Below, in pieces: positions 1 to 9,600 of a stretch of DNA of 43,213 nucleotides. Positions within the stretch are counted from its first letter, which is position 1, and every line of letters starts with the position of its first letter. The notes beneath the pieces were generated by a model. That model was given only the letters and a program-made list of their open reading frames with translations. It was not told the DNA's origin and searched no databases. The translations under genes were made by a program, and so were the position numbers. Source of the DNA: JBDTNK01 sp039933775 (GTDB lineage: Bacteria; Chloroflexota; Limnocylindria; QHBO01); NCBI GenBank assembly GCA_039933775.1, contig JBDTNK010000013.1:1-43213 (forward strand). The letters run 5' to 3'.

Positions 1-413
1 ACGTCGGTGGGGCAGACGACCACCTCCGCGCCGTAGGCCCGCAGCAGCGCCCGCTTCTCGTCGCTCTGCTTGTCGGCCATGACGAAGATGCACCGATAGC
101 CCTTCACCGCGGCCGCCTGCGCCAACCCGACGCCGGTGTTGCCGCTCGTGGGCTCGACGATGACGCCACCGGGATGCAGCAGCCCGGCGCGCTCGGCTGC
201 CTCGATCATCGGCAGCGCGATCCGGTCCTTGACCGAGCCGCCGGGGTTGAGGGTCTCGAGCTTGCCCGCCAGCCGCGGCCGCACATCGCTCGCCAGGCGA
301 TCGAGGGCAACCAGCGGGGTGGATCCGATGGCCGCGGTGATATCGGGCAGGATGCCCGGCCGATCAGCCAGCTGAAGGCTCCGTGGCGTGCGGTCGTGGC
401 GCGTCGTCGTCAT
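1..413 (-). CDS. Cystathionine beta-synthase / cysteine synthase family PLP enzyme (3' end outside window)
   Basis: PLP-dependent beta-replacement enzyme, N-terminal 137 codons only; the gene runs off the left edge. Visible motifs are PGGSVKDR (Schiff-base lysine) and PTSGNTG (phosphate/substrate loop), followed by a stretch (VKGYRCIFVMADKQSDEKR) that fits cystathionine beta-synthase rather than CysK/CysM. It would join serine or an activated serine with homocysteine or sulfide in the cytosol. The ATG at 413 gives MTTTRHDRTP and lies 50 nt inside the end of lgt, in another frame, so the two are probably cotranscribed. Whether C-terminal CBS (Bateman) domains follow cannot be seen. Confidence 0.85.
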   Translation of the reverse strand, partial: MTTTRHDRTPRSLQLADRPGILPDITAAIGSTPLVALDRLASDVRPRLAGKLETLNPGGSVKDRIALPMIEAAERAGLLHPGGVIVEPTSGNTGVGLAQAAAVKGYRCIFVMADKQSDEKRALLRAYGAEVVVCPTD

Positions 414-1254
414 CGGGCTCAGGGGTGTCCTGGTCAATCCAGGCACCAGGCGTGCCCCACCCGCGCTGGTGGCGAAGGACGAGGAAGGCACCGGCTGCGA
501 TGAAACCGATGATGCCGATCCACATCGCGGTCGGGATGCCCAGGATGTGCCAGTTGCCCGTCTCGTTGCGGAACGACTCGAGCACGGTGCGCACAGCGCC
601 GTACCACATGATGTAGATGAGGGCGATGTCGCCGTCGTACAGGCGGCGCGCGAAGCGGCGAGCGATCCAGAGCAGCACCACGACCCCGATCGCGTTGAGG
701 ATCATCTCGTACGCGAAGAGCGGATGGAAGCGGGTCGTGTCGACCGGATAGGTCAGAGCGTCCCACGGTGTGCCGGCACGGTGCGCCGCATCGATCGGGA
801 TACCCCACGGCAGCGTGGTGGGCGGGCCGTAGAGCTCCTGGTTGACGAAATTCCCCAGCCGACCCACGACCTGGCCGAGCAGCAGGGCCGGCGCGAAGAT
901 GTCGAGCCAACGCGCCGTGTTCAGCTTGTTCCAGCGGCAGTACAGGTAGATCGCCAGCGCGCCGCCCATCACCGCACCGGGGATGCCGATGCCGCCGTTC
1001 CAGACCTGCGGGATCAGCGCGGGATTCTCGCGGTAGAAGTCCCACTCGTGGATCACGTGATAGGCCCGCGCGGCGATGACCGCCAGCACGATCGTGGGCA
1101 GCAGCATCGACCAGCCCTTGTCGGGATCCTCGCCGCGGCGCCGTGCCTCCATGGTGCCGATGACGCCGCCGATGAGCACGGCGGCGGCGATGATGATGCC
1201 GTACCAGTGCACCGCGAGCGGACCGATACGGATGGCGACCGGGTCGATGAACAT
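364..1254 (-). CDS. lgt: Prolipoprotein diacylglyceryl transferase Lgt
   Basis: Membrane enzyme that moves diacylglycerol from phosphatidylglycerol to the lipobox cysteine of prolipoproteins, the first step of lipoprotein maturation. 296 residues with about seven membrane segments. It carries the Lgt signature GRLGNFVNQELYG and the upstream glycine-rich WNGGIGIPGAVMGG segment. The C-terminal tail is acidic (EPDDDDAPRP). The ATG at 1254 (MFIDPVAIRIGPLAVHWYG) is the usual Lgt start and lies 7 nt after a TAGAAT box; an upstream in-frame ATG at 1338 would add 28 atypical residues. The last 50 nt overlap the next gene on the same strand. Confidence 0.95.
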   Translation of the reverse strand: MFIDPVAIRIGPLAVHWYGIIIAAAVLIGGVIGTMEARRRGEDPDKGWSMLLPTIVLAVIAARAYHVIHEWDFYRENPALIPQVWNGGIGIPGAVMGGALAIYLYCRWNKLNTARWLDIFAPALLLGQVVGRLGNFVNQELYGPPTTLPWGIPIDAAHRAGTPWDALTYPVDTTRFHPLFAYEMILNAIGVVVLLWIARRFARRLYDGDIALIYIMWYGAVRTVLESFRNETGNWHILGIPTAMWIGIIGFIAAGAFLVLRHQRGWGTPGAWIDQDTPEPDDDDAPRPHATEPSAG

Positions 1255-1261
1255 CCGCGCG

Positions 1262-1267
1262 ATTCTA
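1262..1267 (-). promoter_or_regulatory. -10 box for a leaderless lgt transcript
   Basis: On the minus strand TAGAAT is followed by 7 nt and then the lgt ATG. No Shine-Dalgarno fits between them, so transcription probably starts at or next to the start codon. No convincing -35 hexamer is seen. Confidence 0.5.
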
Positions 1268-1349
1268 CTCCGCGGGGCCCGGGGACGAGGAGATTGCGAA
1301 AGCCGCCCCGGATGTAGCATCCGCTGGTGGAACCACACGCCGGCGGCGC

Positions 1350-2636
1350 ATGACGGCAGAGGCGCTGGAACCGGCGCAGGCAGACGAAGGCACCGCGGGG
1401 GACCGCCGGACGCTGCCCTTCAGCCAGCTGCTGACGCTGAGCATCTACTGGTTCGGCATCCTCACCATCTGGGGCGGCCTGATCGGCGTCATCCTGCCGA
1501 CGCGGGTCAGTGCCATCGATCCGGCGAACGTCGGCATCCTGCTGGCGCTGATGAACGGCGCGGCCGTGGTCGTCGCCATCGCTGTGCAACCTACCGTCGG
1601 GGCGATCAGCGACTTCACAGTCTCGCGCTGGGGACGGCGGAAGCCATACATCGTCATCGGGTCAGTCCTGGACGTCGTGTTCCTGGCGGGAATCGCGTTC
1701 TCACAGGGGTACCTCGCGATCCTCGTTTTCCTGGTGCTGCTGCAGTTCAGCTCGAACTTCGCGCAGGGCCCGTTCCAGGGATACGTGCCCGATCTCGTGC
1801 CGGCGCACCAGGTCGGGCTCGCGAGCGGACTGATGGGGATGATGCTGGTGCTGGGCCAGATCGCCGGCGTGGGTATCGCGACCCTCGGCACGCCGGACGC
1901 GCTGCCGGTGGCCACGCTGGGCCTCGGCGTCGTCGAAGTCACGACCATGATCGTGCTCGTTGTTCGCGTCGACGAGGGCGGGTTGGCACCGCGCCGGACG
2001 CGCTCGTGGTGGCAGATCGCGGCCTCGGCCTGGGGCGCCGACATCCTGCGCGAGCGCAACGTGCTGTGGCTGCTCCTCGTGCGTCTGCTCTTTCTGGGCG
2101 CGGTGAACGTCACGGCCATCGGCCTGCTCTACTTCGAGCGCAGCCATGGCCAGCCGACAGACGGCGCCGATGCGACCCTTTTCATCGCCACCCTCGTCGT
2201 GGGGCTGGCGACCGCTGCCGCCGCGCTGCCCGGAGGCCGCGTCTCGGACCGATTCGGCCGTCGGCCGGTCATCTGGGCCGCCTGTGCCGTCTCGGCGGTG
2301 GGCCTGGCCGGCGTCGTGGTGGCGCCAACGCCGGCGCTTGCCATCGCCGCCTTCGTGCCGTTCGGCCTCGGCACCGGCATCTTCCTCTCGGTCGACTGGG
2401 CACTCATGACCGATGTCGTGCCCAAGGCAACCACAGGCCGCTACATGGGCATCCTGAACGCCGGGACCGCCGCAGCGGGACCGGTCTTCCTCCTCGTCGC
2501 CGGCTTGGCGCTTGACCGCATCGGGGCCATCGACTTCGCGGCCGGGCCTCGCGCGGCCGTGGCGGTCGCGGTCGTCTTCGTCATCGGCGCGGGGCTGGCG
2601 CTGTTGCGCGTCGACCCGACGCGGCGCGAGTCCTGA
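1350..2636 (+). CDS. Major facilitator superfamily transporter
   Basis: 428-residue inner-membrane transporter with about 12 hydrophobic helices. The loop between helices 2 and 3 reads SDFTVSRWGRRKPYIV, the form seen in the GPH/SLC45-like sugar-cation symporters, and its counterpart in the second half is GGRVSDRFGRRPV. The FAQGPFQGYVPDLVP segment also fits that group. Substrate cannot be told from sequence; a sugar or glycoside is a guess. The start is ATG 1350, divergent from lgt, with about 95 nt between the two start codons. It stands alone, followed by a 310-nt gene-free stretch. Confidence 0.85.
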   Translation: MTAEALEPAQADEGTAGDRRTLPFSQLLTLSIYWFGILTIWGGLIGVILPTRVSAIDPANVGILLALMNGAAVVVAIAVQPTVGAISDFTVSRWGRRKPYIVIGSVLDVVFLAGIAFSQGYLAILVFLVLLQFSSNFAQGPFQGYVPDLVPAHQVGLASGLMGMMLVLGQIAGVGIATLGTPDALPVATLGLGVVEVTTMIVLVVRVDEGGLAPRRTRSWWQIAASAWGADILRERNVLWLLLVRLLFLGAVNVTAIGLLYFERSHGQPTDGADATLFIATLVVGLATAAAALPGGRVSDRFGRRPVIWAACAVSAVGLAGVVVAPTPALAIAAFVPFGLGTGIFLSVDWALMTDVVPKATTGRYMGILNAGTAAAGPVFLLVAGLALDRIGAIDFAAGPRAAVAVAVVFVIGAGLALLRVDPTRRES

Positions 2637-2851
2637 CTGGGCCCGAACGCGCACGGGCGAGGAGCGCGAGGAACGCATCGTCTGGAGTCGACCCCGCGGG
2701 GGAATTGTCCCGCGCCGGTGCTAACGGCGAAGAAGCGCTCGTTTCGCGCCCGATCCTGTCCAAGGATTGCCTGCGGCTGCAAACCATGGACGCTGCGCGG
2801 CCCAAATCGGCCCTTGCTTCTCCGTTAGCGCCGCCGGGAGGAAACTTCGAC

Positions 2852-2916
2852 CGCACTGGCCCGGGACCGCACTGGCCCGGGACAGCACTGGCGCCGCGAC
2901 AGCACCGGCGCCGCGG
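2852..2916. repeat. Tandem repeat, four units of 16-17 bp
   Basis: Two perfect copies of CGCACTGGCCCGGGAC (2852-2867, 2868-2883) are followed by two diverged units, AGCACTGGCGCCGCGAC (2884-2900) and AGCACCGGCGCCGCGG (2901-2916). Confidence 0.8.
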
Positions 2917-2933
2917 CGTGCGCGGCTGCCCGC

Positions 2934-2939
2934 TACGCT
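2934..2939 (+). promoter_or_regulatory. -10 box for a leaderless transcript of the small membrane gene
   Basis: TACGCT, then 7 nt, then ATG 2947. The arrangement matches other starts in the window that lack ribosome-binding sites. Confidence 0.4.
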
Positions 2940-2946
2940 ATCGCTC

Positions 2947-3219
2947 ATGCTTCCGGTCATCTGGGCTGTCTTCGTGATCCTGGCCGTCGGCGGATTCCTG
3001 ATGATCGCCGCCTACTGGCTGGACGTGCAGGATCGCCCCGACCTGACGCCCGCCATGCGCATGGGCTGGTCGGCCGCGGCGCTCGTCTTCCCGATTGCGA
3101 TTCCGGCCTACGCGTTTCTCTCCGGCGCAGGCTGGCCGCGCTTCCTGCGCGCGGCCTCCATCGTGCCGGCACTGGCCGTGATCCTTTTCGCCGGTTTTGT
3201 GACGGGCCGCTTCACCTGA
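2947..3219 (+). CDS. Small three-helix membrane protein of unknown function
   Basis: 90 residues. Hydrophobic segments at about 2-24, 40-57 and 69-86, separated by a short charged loop (DVQDRPDLTPAMRM). I do not recognise a family. The start ATG 2947 is chosen because the first helix begins there and a TACGCT box lies 7 nt upstream; a longer in-frame reading from 2767 runs through the repeat-rich spacer and looks non-coding. Next gene on the same strand starts 60 nt later from its own promoter. Confidence 0.6.
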   Translation: MLPVIWAVFVILAVGGFLMIAAYWLDVQDRPDLTPAMRMGWSAAALVFPIAIPAYAFLSGAGWPRFLRAASIVPALAVILFAGFVTGRFT

Positions 3220-3267
3220 CGCCGAATGCGACTTGCATGTCTGAACGCGTTCGGATGGTTCCCCGCC

Positions 3268-3273
3268 TATCAT
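3268..3273 (+). promoter_or_regulatory. -10 box for a leaderless dipeptidase transcript
   Basis: TATCAT followed by exactly 6 nt and ATG 3280. No Shine-Dalgarno is present. This supports the ATG at 3280 over the in-frame ATG at 3226. Confidence 0.5.
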
Positions 3274-3279
3274 CGGTCC

Positions 3280-4701
3280 ATGACGACGACGATCGGCGGC
3301 GTTGACGCCGCCTTGGCCTACCTGCGTGACCATGCGGACGAGCACGACCGCCAGCTCGACGCATTCCTGCGGCTCGAGAGCGTCAGCGCCGACAGCGCCA
3401 AGAAGGCAGAGGTGCGGCGCACCGCCGAGTGGATCGCCGACGAGCTGACCCGCATCGGCTTCGAGCACGCCCAGCTGCACGAGACGAGCGGCAACCCGAT
3501 CGTCACCGCCGATTGGCTACATGCCGGAGCGGAGCGCCCGACGATCCTGGTCTACTGCCACTACGACGTGCAGCCCGCCGACCCGCTCGACGAGTGGGTC
3601 CACCCGCCGTTCGAGCCCCGCTACGAGGACGGGAAGATCTACGCCCGCGGCTCGGGCGACGACAAGGGCCAGCTCTTCATGCATCTCAAGGCGGCGGAGG
3701 CATGGTTCGCGACGAACGGCGGCCTGCCGATCAACATGCGCATCTTCTTCGAGGGCGACGAGGAGGTCGGCTCCGAGCCGGTCGAGGAGTTCATCGCCGA
3801 TCATGCCGAGCTGTTGACGGCCGACCTCGCCATCGTGAGTGACTCTGACATGTACGACGACGACGGCACGCCGTCGATCAACTACGGCCTGCGCGGGATC
3901 GCCTACTTCGAGGTCAAGGTCTCCGGACCGTTTCAGGACCTGCACTCCGGCTCGTACGGGGGCGCGGTGGCCAACCCGGCCAACGTCCTCGTCGACCTCC
4001 TCGCATCGCTCGTCGACTGTGACGGCCGCGTCACCATCCCTGGCTTCTACGACCGGGTTCGCGATCTGACCGATGCCGAACGCGCGGCGTACCAGGCGCT
4101 TCCCTTCGACGAGGAGGAGTGGCGCGATCGCATCGGGATCCCTGCCGTGCACGACGGTGAGCGCGGCTACACGACGCTCGAACGGCTCAGCGCGCGGCCG
4201 ACGCTGGACATCAACGGCCTGTGGGGCGGCTACGCCGGCGAGGGCTCGAAGACGATCATTCCGGCCTGGGCGGCAGCCAAGTTCAGCACGCGGCTCGTGC
4301 CCGACCAGGACTTCGCCGAGATCGAGCGCCTGACCGTCGAGCATCTGACCGCCATCGCGCCTCCCACCGTGCGGATCGAGGTGCGGGTCATCCACGGAGG
4401 GGCGCCGGCACTCACGCCGCTCGACCATCCGGGCGTCGAGGTTGCGGCGACCGCCCTTGAGCGCGCATTCGACAAGGCGCCGCTGTTCCAGCGCTCAGGG
4501 GGGTCGGTGCCGGTGGTCGCGGCGCTCGAGTCGATGCTCAACCTCAAGACCGTGATGGTCGGCTGGGCATCGCCGAACGGCAATTTCCATGCACCCAACG
4601 AATGGATTCCGATCGACAACTACCGGCGCGGGATGGATTCAATCGTTCACCTCTGGGCGGGATTCGCCGAGATGGATCCCGAGCGGTTGCGGCATGGCTG
4701 A
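3280..4701 (+). CDS. M20 family dipeptidase (PepV/CPG2/DapE clan)
   Basis: 473-residue cytosolic zinc exopeptidase, probably acting on dipeptides or N-acyl amino acids. The metal-site motifs are in order: YCHYDVQPADP (first His ligand and catalytic-helper Asp), RGSGDDKGQ (bridging Asp), EGDEEVGSE (general-base Glu and Glu ligand), VSDSDM (Asp ligand) and FHAPNE near the C-terminus (last His ligand). Length and motif spacing fit dipeptidases of the 'dipeptidase' M20 subgroup, with the lid/dimerisation domain inserted in the middle. The HTH gene starts 6 nt downstream and may share the transcript. Confidence 0.92.
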   Translation: MTTTIGGVDAALAYLRDHADEHDRQLDAFLRLESVSADSAKKAEVRRTAEWIADELTRIGFEHAQLHETSGNPIVTADWLHAGAERPTILVYCHYDVQPADPLDEWVHPPFEPRYEDGKIYARGSGDDKGQLFMHLKAAEAWFATNGGLPINMRIFFEGDEEVGSEPVEEFIADHAELLTADLAIVSDSDMYDDDGTPSINYGLRGIAYFEVKVSGPFQDLHSGSYGGAVANPANVLVDLLASLVDCDGRVTIPGFYDRVRDLTDAERAAYQALPFDEEEWRDRIGIPAVHDGERGYTTLERLSARPTLDINGLWGGYAGEGSKTIIPAWAAAKFSTRLVPDQDFAEIERLTVEHLTAIAPPTVRIEVRVIHGGAPALTPLDHPGVEVAATALERAFDKAPLFQRSGGSVPVVAALESMLNLKTVMVGWASPNGNFHAPNEWIPIDNYRRGMDSIVHLWAGFAEMDPERLRHG

Positions 4702-4707
4702 GCGCGT

Positions 4708-5373
4708 ATGAAGGTGCCCGGCGAGCCGGCGCCCCAAGCGCGCGCCGACGACCCATGGCTGCCGCTCGGCGCGGCGAGCCGCCTGGTTGGGGTGGGGCCG
4801 GACACGCTCCGCCGCTGGGCCGATACGGGCAAGGTGCAGAGCTATCAGACACCTGGTGGGCACCGCCGCTTTCTGCGCTCGAGCCTGGAGGCGATGATCA
4901 ATGCGCCGCGCCGGCAGCGCTACGGCGTCGACCGCCTCCCCGATTCGACCCAGACCATGGCCGGCGAGCTGCACCGGCGCATGCAGCGCACCGGCTACGG
5001 GGGGCAGCCGTGGCAGGCGCGCCTGAGCGCCGAGCAGCGCGACGACTTTCGGCGCTGGGGGCAGCGCACCTTCAACCTCGTGGTCGAGTACGTCGCCTCC
5101 GCCAAGCGCGCCGAGCGGCAGCTGCTGCTGGAGGAGGCCCAGAAGATGGGCGGCCTGTACGGTGCCGAGGCTTCCGGCGCCGGCCTCACCCTCGCAGAGA
5201 CGATCGAGGCGTTCCTCCACTTTCGCTCCCCGGTGCTGGAGGCGATCACCGGCCATATGCGGCGCCGCAGCGCGGAGGTGAGCGACGTGACGAGCGCCTA
5301 TCGGGAGGCGAACCAGGCGATCGACCAGGTGCTGCGCTCGGTCGTGGCCGCCTACGGCTCGGAAGGAGCGTAG
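4708..5373 (+). CDS. HTH protein with MerR/excisionase-type DNA-binding domain
   Basis: 221 residues. Residues about 17-62 form a winged helix-turn-helix of the MerR/BldC/excisionase type (LGAASRLVGVGPDTLRRWADTG, then the wing TPGGHRRF). The rest is mainly alpha-helical with many Arg/Glu and a segment (LTLAETIEAFLHFRSPVLEA) reminiscent of helical sensor domains in actinobacterial and chloroflexal regulators; no ligand can be named. It follows the dipeptidase by 6 nt and probably uses coupling. Likely a transcription regulator; its target is unknown. Confidence 0.75.
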   Translation: MKVPGEPAPQARADDPWLPLGAASRLVGVGPDTLRRWADTGKVQSYQTPGGHRRFLRSSLEAMINAPRRQRYGVDRLPDSTQTMAGELHRRMQRTGYGGQPWQARLSAEQRDDFRRWGQRTFNLVVEYVASAKRAERQLLLEEAQKMGGLYGAEASGAGLTLAETIEAFLHFRSPVLEAITGHMRRRSAEVSDVTSAYREANQAIDQVLRSVVAAYGSEGA

Positions 5374-5380
5374 CGGGGCT

Positions 5381-6520
5381 CTAGCCGGCGATGCGGAGCT
5401 CGGTGCTCGTCGTGTTCAGGCGCTCTCCGCCGTCATCGGTGCAGATCACGATATCCTCGATGCGGGCACCCCATCGGCCTTCGATGTAGATCCCGGGCTC
5501 GATGCTGAACGCCTCGCCCACTACCAGCGGCTGCTCGCTGCTCGAGACGATGTACGGCTCTTCGTGGGTTTCCATCCCGATGCCATGGCCGGTGCGATGG
5601 AAGAAGGCGGCTCCGTATCCCGCCTCGGTGATCATGTCGCGCGCCACGGCATCCAGCTCGCGCGCCGTGATGCCAGGCCGGACCGCGTCGCAGGCAGCCG
5701 CCTGGGCGGCGCGCAGCACCGCGTGCAGCACCGCGAACTCGGGGTCCGGCTCCCCGATGAAGACGGTTCGGGTGGTGTCGGAGCAATAGCCGTCGCGCGA
5801 ACCACCGATGTCGAGCACCACCGCATCTCCCTGTGCGATGACCCGCTCGCCGGCATGGTGGTGCGGGCTGGCGCTGTTGGGACCGGAGCCCACGATCGCG
5901 AAGTCCGCGGTCTGGTTGCCGGCGGCCAGCAGGAGGCCCTTGATCCGCGCGCTCACCTCCGCCTCGCTGCGCCCGGAGAGCCGCTCGGCGCGGATGGTGT
6001 CCATTGCCTCGTCGGCGGCGGCGGCCGCGGCGCGCAGCCGGTCGATCTCGGCGGCGGCCTTCACGCGGCGCAGGGCGGCGAGCGCGGGACCAGCCGGCAC
6101 GAGCTGCACCGGGTCGAGCACCGCCTGCAGACGGAGGACGAAGCGGGCCCACATCTGGTCCTGCACCCCCACGCGCAGGGCGTGCGTGTCGAGCACCGAT
6201 CGCACGAGCTGGAACGGATCGTCCGTCTCGTTCCATGGCAGCAGCTCCATCTCGTCGGCGAGCGGCCCCAGGGCGTGGCGTGCGAGCGGCAGCTCGAGGC
6301 CCGGCAGGACGAGCACCGGCTCGTCGCCGGACGGCACGACCAGGCAGGTGAGCCGCTCGAGCGCGGGTGCGTTGTAGCCGAGCAGATAGGCATAGTCCGG
6401 CGACGGCGTGACGAGCAGCGCATCGACGCCCCGGTTTCCGGCCTCGCGCGCCGCCGCCGCAAGCCGCCGCCGCAGGATCAGCGGGTCGAAGCCTGGCGTC
6501 GCGGCAGGGAGAATCGTCAC
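5381..6520 (-). CDS. M24 metallopeptidase, Xaa-Pro aminopeptidase-like
   Basis: 379 residues with the two-domain creatinase/prolidase layout: N-terminal domain to about residue 150 and a C-terminal pita-bread catalytic domain. The five dinuclear-metal ligands are visible in order: Asp in VVLDIGG, Asp in YCSDTTRT, His in FHRTGHGIGMETHEEPY, Glu in FSIEPGIYIEG, Glu in ARIEDIV. It removes N-terminal residues before proline or hydrolyses Xaa-Pro dipeptides in the cytosol. The start is GTG 6520, with no Shine-Dalgarno but a TAGGCT box 6 nt upstream. It converges with the HTH gene, stops 7 nt apart, and diverges from the subtilase. Confidence 0.9.
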   Translation of the reverse strand: MTILPAATPGFDPLILRRRLAAAAREAGNRGVDALLVTPSPDYAYLLGYNAPALERLTCLVVPSGDEPVLVLPGLELPLARHALGPLADEMELLPWNETDDPFQLVRSVLDTHALRVGVQDQMWARFVLRLQAVLDPVQLVPAGPALAALRRVKAAAEIDRLRAAAAAADEAMDTIRAERLSGRSEAEVSARIKGLLLAAGNQTADFAIVGSGPNSASPHHHAGERVIAQGDAVVLDIGGSRDGYCSDTTRTVFIGEPDPEFAVLHAVLRAAQAAACDAVRPGITARELDAVARDMITEAGYGAAFFHRTGHGIGMETHEEPYIVSSSEQPLVVGEAFSIEPGIYIEGRWGARIEDIVICTDDGGERLNTTSTELRIAG

Positions 6521-6526
6521 GCGTCT

Positions 6527-6532
6527 AGCCTA
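6527..6532 (-). promoter_or_regulatory. -10 box for a leaderless M24 peptidase transcript
   Basis: Minus-strand TAGGCT, 6 nt, then the GTG at 6520. Confidence 0.45.
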
Positions 6533-6624
6533 CCGAATGTGTCATGGCATCGCGCGAAAACGGCTGTAGACTGCTCCGCATCGCGTAGGACGTCGTCATA
6601 CGCGGAAACCGTCGAGGAGGCGCC

Positions 6625-9600
6625 TTGGCTGCGGACCACTGCCCGCGTTGCCGCCGGACGCTCGCCCCGCACGCAGGGTGGGCGTCGCCCCGCGTTGCCG
6701 CTCCGCTGGAGCCCCGATTGCGCAGGATCGCGACGGCCATCATCGGCCTGGTGATGACGGCGACCGTTGTGCTGCCCGCACCCGCGGTGCGCGCCGCCGA
6801 GCCGAACGACCAGGCCGGCGCCGGATACCTGGCAGTGGCCGAAGGCGGCGCGGCGAGCGACTTCGAGCTGCTCTACGAGCGCACCGCCACGGTGCCGGCA
6901 ACCGGTGAGACGTTGTGGGTCGGCAAGTACGTCGACGCCAGGACCGGCACCATCTCGACCGTGTACCGCGATGGCCGCGGCGCTGTCGCGGGCGAACAGA
7001 CGCTTGGCGAGCGTGAGACCGCCGCCCTGGCGGCGCAACCGGCGCTCGAGGCAAAGGGCGACGCAGCGCTCCTCGGAGCCGTCGCCGCCGCGCCGGCGGG
7101 GCCGCTGCACGTCGCGGTCTGGCTCGAGGCCGATGCCACAGCGGCGGCCGCCGCCGTGGTCGCGGCGCACCCCGAGGTGACCTGGCTCGGCGATCGACCG
7201 GTGATCGATGATCTCGAGCAGCTGCGGGCGATCCGTGGCGAGCTGTACGCGGCGCGGGCCGCGACATACGCGGAGGCAGCGGCAGCATTCGGGACCGAGG
7301 TCGCCGCGCTGGGCGGCCGCGTGGCCTATGCCAGCACCAGCGCTTCGCTCGTGTTCGTGGACCTCCCCGCGCCATCGGCCGCCGCGCTCGCGGAGCGACC
7401 CGAGGTTGCCAGCCTGGGCCTCGAGGCCAGTTGGGCGCCACAGATGTCGAGCGCCAATCCCACCGTCCAGGCGAACTGGACCGGCGGCGCCGGGGACCAG
7501 GGCGACGGCGTGCGCGTCGCCGTCGTCGAATACCACAACGTCCGCGCCAGCGGCGACCTGGGCGGCCAGGTGGTCGCGTCGCATAGCACGAGCGGGACGC
7601 TCGCCTACACCGCGGGCGTGTTCGACCATCCGACCTGGGTGGCGGGCGCGATCGCCAGCAAGAACGGCACCTTCACCGGCGTCGCGCCGGGGGCCGACAT
7701 TGTGTCGTCGTCGACCGGCGGCTACCAACCCTCGTTGACGACCGATCGCTCCATCGTGGCCGCCGCCGACTGGGCCATCCAACCCGGTGGTGGCGACGCC
7801 GATGTCGTAAACACCAGCGTCGTGCAGGACACGGCGCAGGGTGCAGAGGAGGCACGGCGCTACTTCGACTCCATCGCCTGGGAGGCGGGACGCCTGCCGG
7901 TCAGCGCATCGGGCAACCTGTCTGCGCTCGGCACGTGGGACGTCGGCTCGCCGGGGACCGGCTACAACGTCCTCACCGTGGGCGGCACCGACGACCGCGG
8001 CACCGGCGGCTGGACGGATGATCGGCTGTGGTACGTCCCCGGCTCCAACGGCGCGAGCTACCGCGACGTGACCGGCGTGTCGTGGAACGCGCATGGCGAC
8101 TACAACAAGCCGAACGTGTCTGCCCCGGCGGTGAACGTGGTGACCGCCAATGGGCTCGGTGCATCGGGGACGAGCGCGGCGACACCCATCGTCTCGGGGA
8201 TCGCCGCGCAGCTCATCGCACGAGCGCCGTCGCTGGCAGCCTGGCCGGAGGCCGTGCGAGCGCTCGTGATGGCCGGTGCGATCCACCGCATCCCGATGCC
8301 CGACGGCTCGATCAATGTCGATCACGAAGGCACCGGGACCGTCTCGGCGCTGTGGTCGAATCGCATCCTCGTCGCCGGCGACGGCACCTACGGTGGCTAC
8401 GCCTTCGGCACGCTGAACGGCGTGTCGAGCCGCCAGATCAGCGTCGTGGCCGGCCAGCGCGTGCGCGTGGCGCTGGCCTGGAGCAGCCACACGTCGGGTT
8501 CGGCGTACGCAAAATCGGACACCCTGGCATCGGATCTCGACCTGCGCGTCCGGCACCCGAACGGCGCGGTGAGCGGCTCGTACACGATCGACAACAGCTA
8601 CGAGTGGGTCGACATCACGGCGCAGGCGACCGGCCAGATGACGATCGACGTCGTGCCCACACGGCTCGCCGCCGGTGAGCCGTTCGCGCTGGCCTGGACC
8701 AAGTGGAAGGTCGGCACCCCGACGCGCCTCGGCGGCGCGAACCGCTACGGGACCGCCGCGATCGTTTCGCGCACCGGGTACTCGCCCAATGTGCCTGCGG
8801 TCTTCATCACCACCGGCGAGAACTTCCCCGATGCGCTGGCTGGCGCGCCGGCCGCCGCCGCGCTGCGCGGTCCGCTCCTGCTCGTCCAGGGCAGCCGCAT
8901 TCCTTCCGAGACGGCCGGCGAGCTGACCCGTCTGCGTCCACAACGCATCTTCGTGCTCGGCAGCGCCGGTGTTGTCTCCGATGGCGTCCTGAGTGCCCTG
9001 CGCTCGTACACGCCCACGGGGCGGGTCGATCGGCTGGCGGGGCCGGATCGCTACGCCACCGCCGCCAGCATCTCGTCCACGATCTTCTCGCCGGGCGTCG
9101 CGATGGCCTTCGTCGCGACCGGTCAGAACTTCCCCGACGCGCTGGCCGGCGGCCCCGCGGCCGCGATCAACGGCGGGCCCGTGCTGCTCACGAAGTACGG
9201 CGAGCTGCCGGCCGCCACGGCGGCCGAGCTGCGCCGACTCCAGCCGAAAGAGATCGTGATCCTGGGAGGCGCCGCGGGTGCCGTCTCAGCGCAGGTCGAA
9301 GCCGCACTGCGCGCCTTCAGCCCCAAGGTCACGCGCGTCGCCGGACCGGATCGCTATGCCACCGCGGCGGCGATCGTCGGACGCTTCTTCCCCAGCGCCT
9401 CGGATGCGTTCCTGGCGACCGGTCGCGACTTTCCCGACGCGCTCGCCGGCAGCGCCTATGCCGGGCGGGATCGGCGCCCACTGCTGCTCACCACTGCGGC
9501 GGAGCTGACCGCGCCGACACGCGGCCAGCTGGCTCGGCTGGATCCGGCACGGACGTGGATCCTGGGCAGCTCGACGGTCGTCGGCAATTCGGTCGTCAGC

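Larger units (their letters stand above)
2637..2946. other. Gene-free spacer with an imperfect inverted repeat
   Basis: No credible reading frame. An inverted repeat has arms at 2720-2736 (GCTAACGG then AGAAGC with 3 extra nt) and 2816-2829 (GCTTCTCCGTTAGC). The right half holds a short tandem repeat and then the promoter of the next gene. It may include a terminator for the MFS gene, but there is no T-run. Confidence 0.4.

Noticed and set aside
6517..8943. An 808-codon open frame on the minus strand
   Set aside because: Mirror of the subtilase gene in high-GC DNA; Arg/Gly/Ala/His-rich with no domain, while the plus-strand product has full catalytic and CWB2 motifs.
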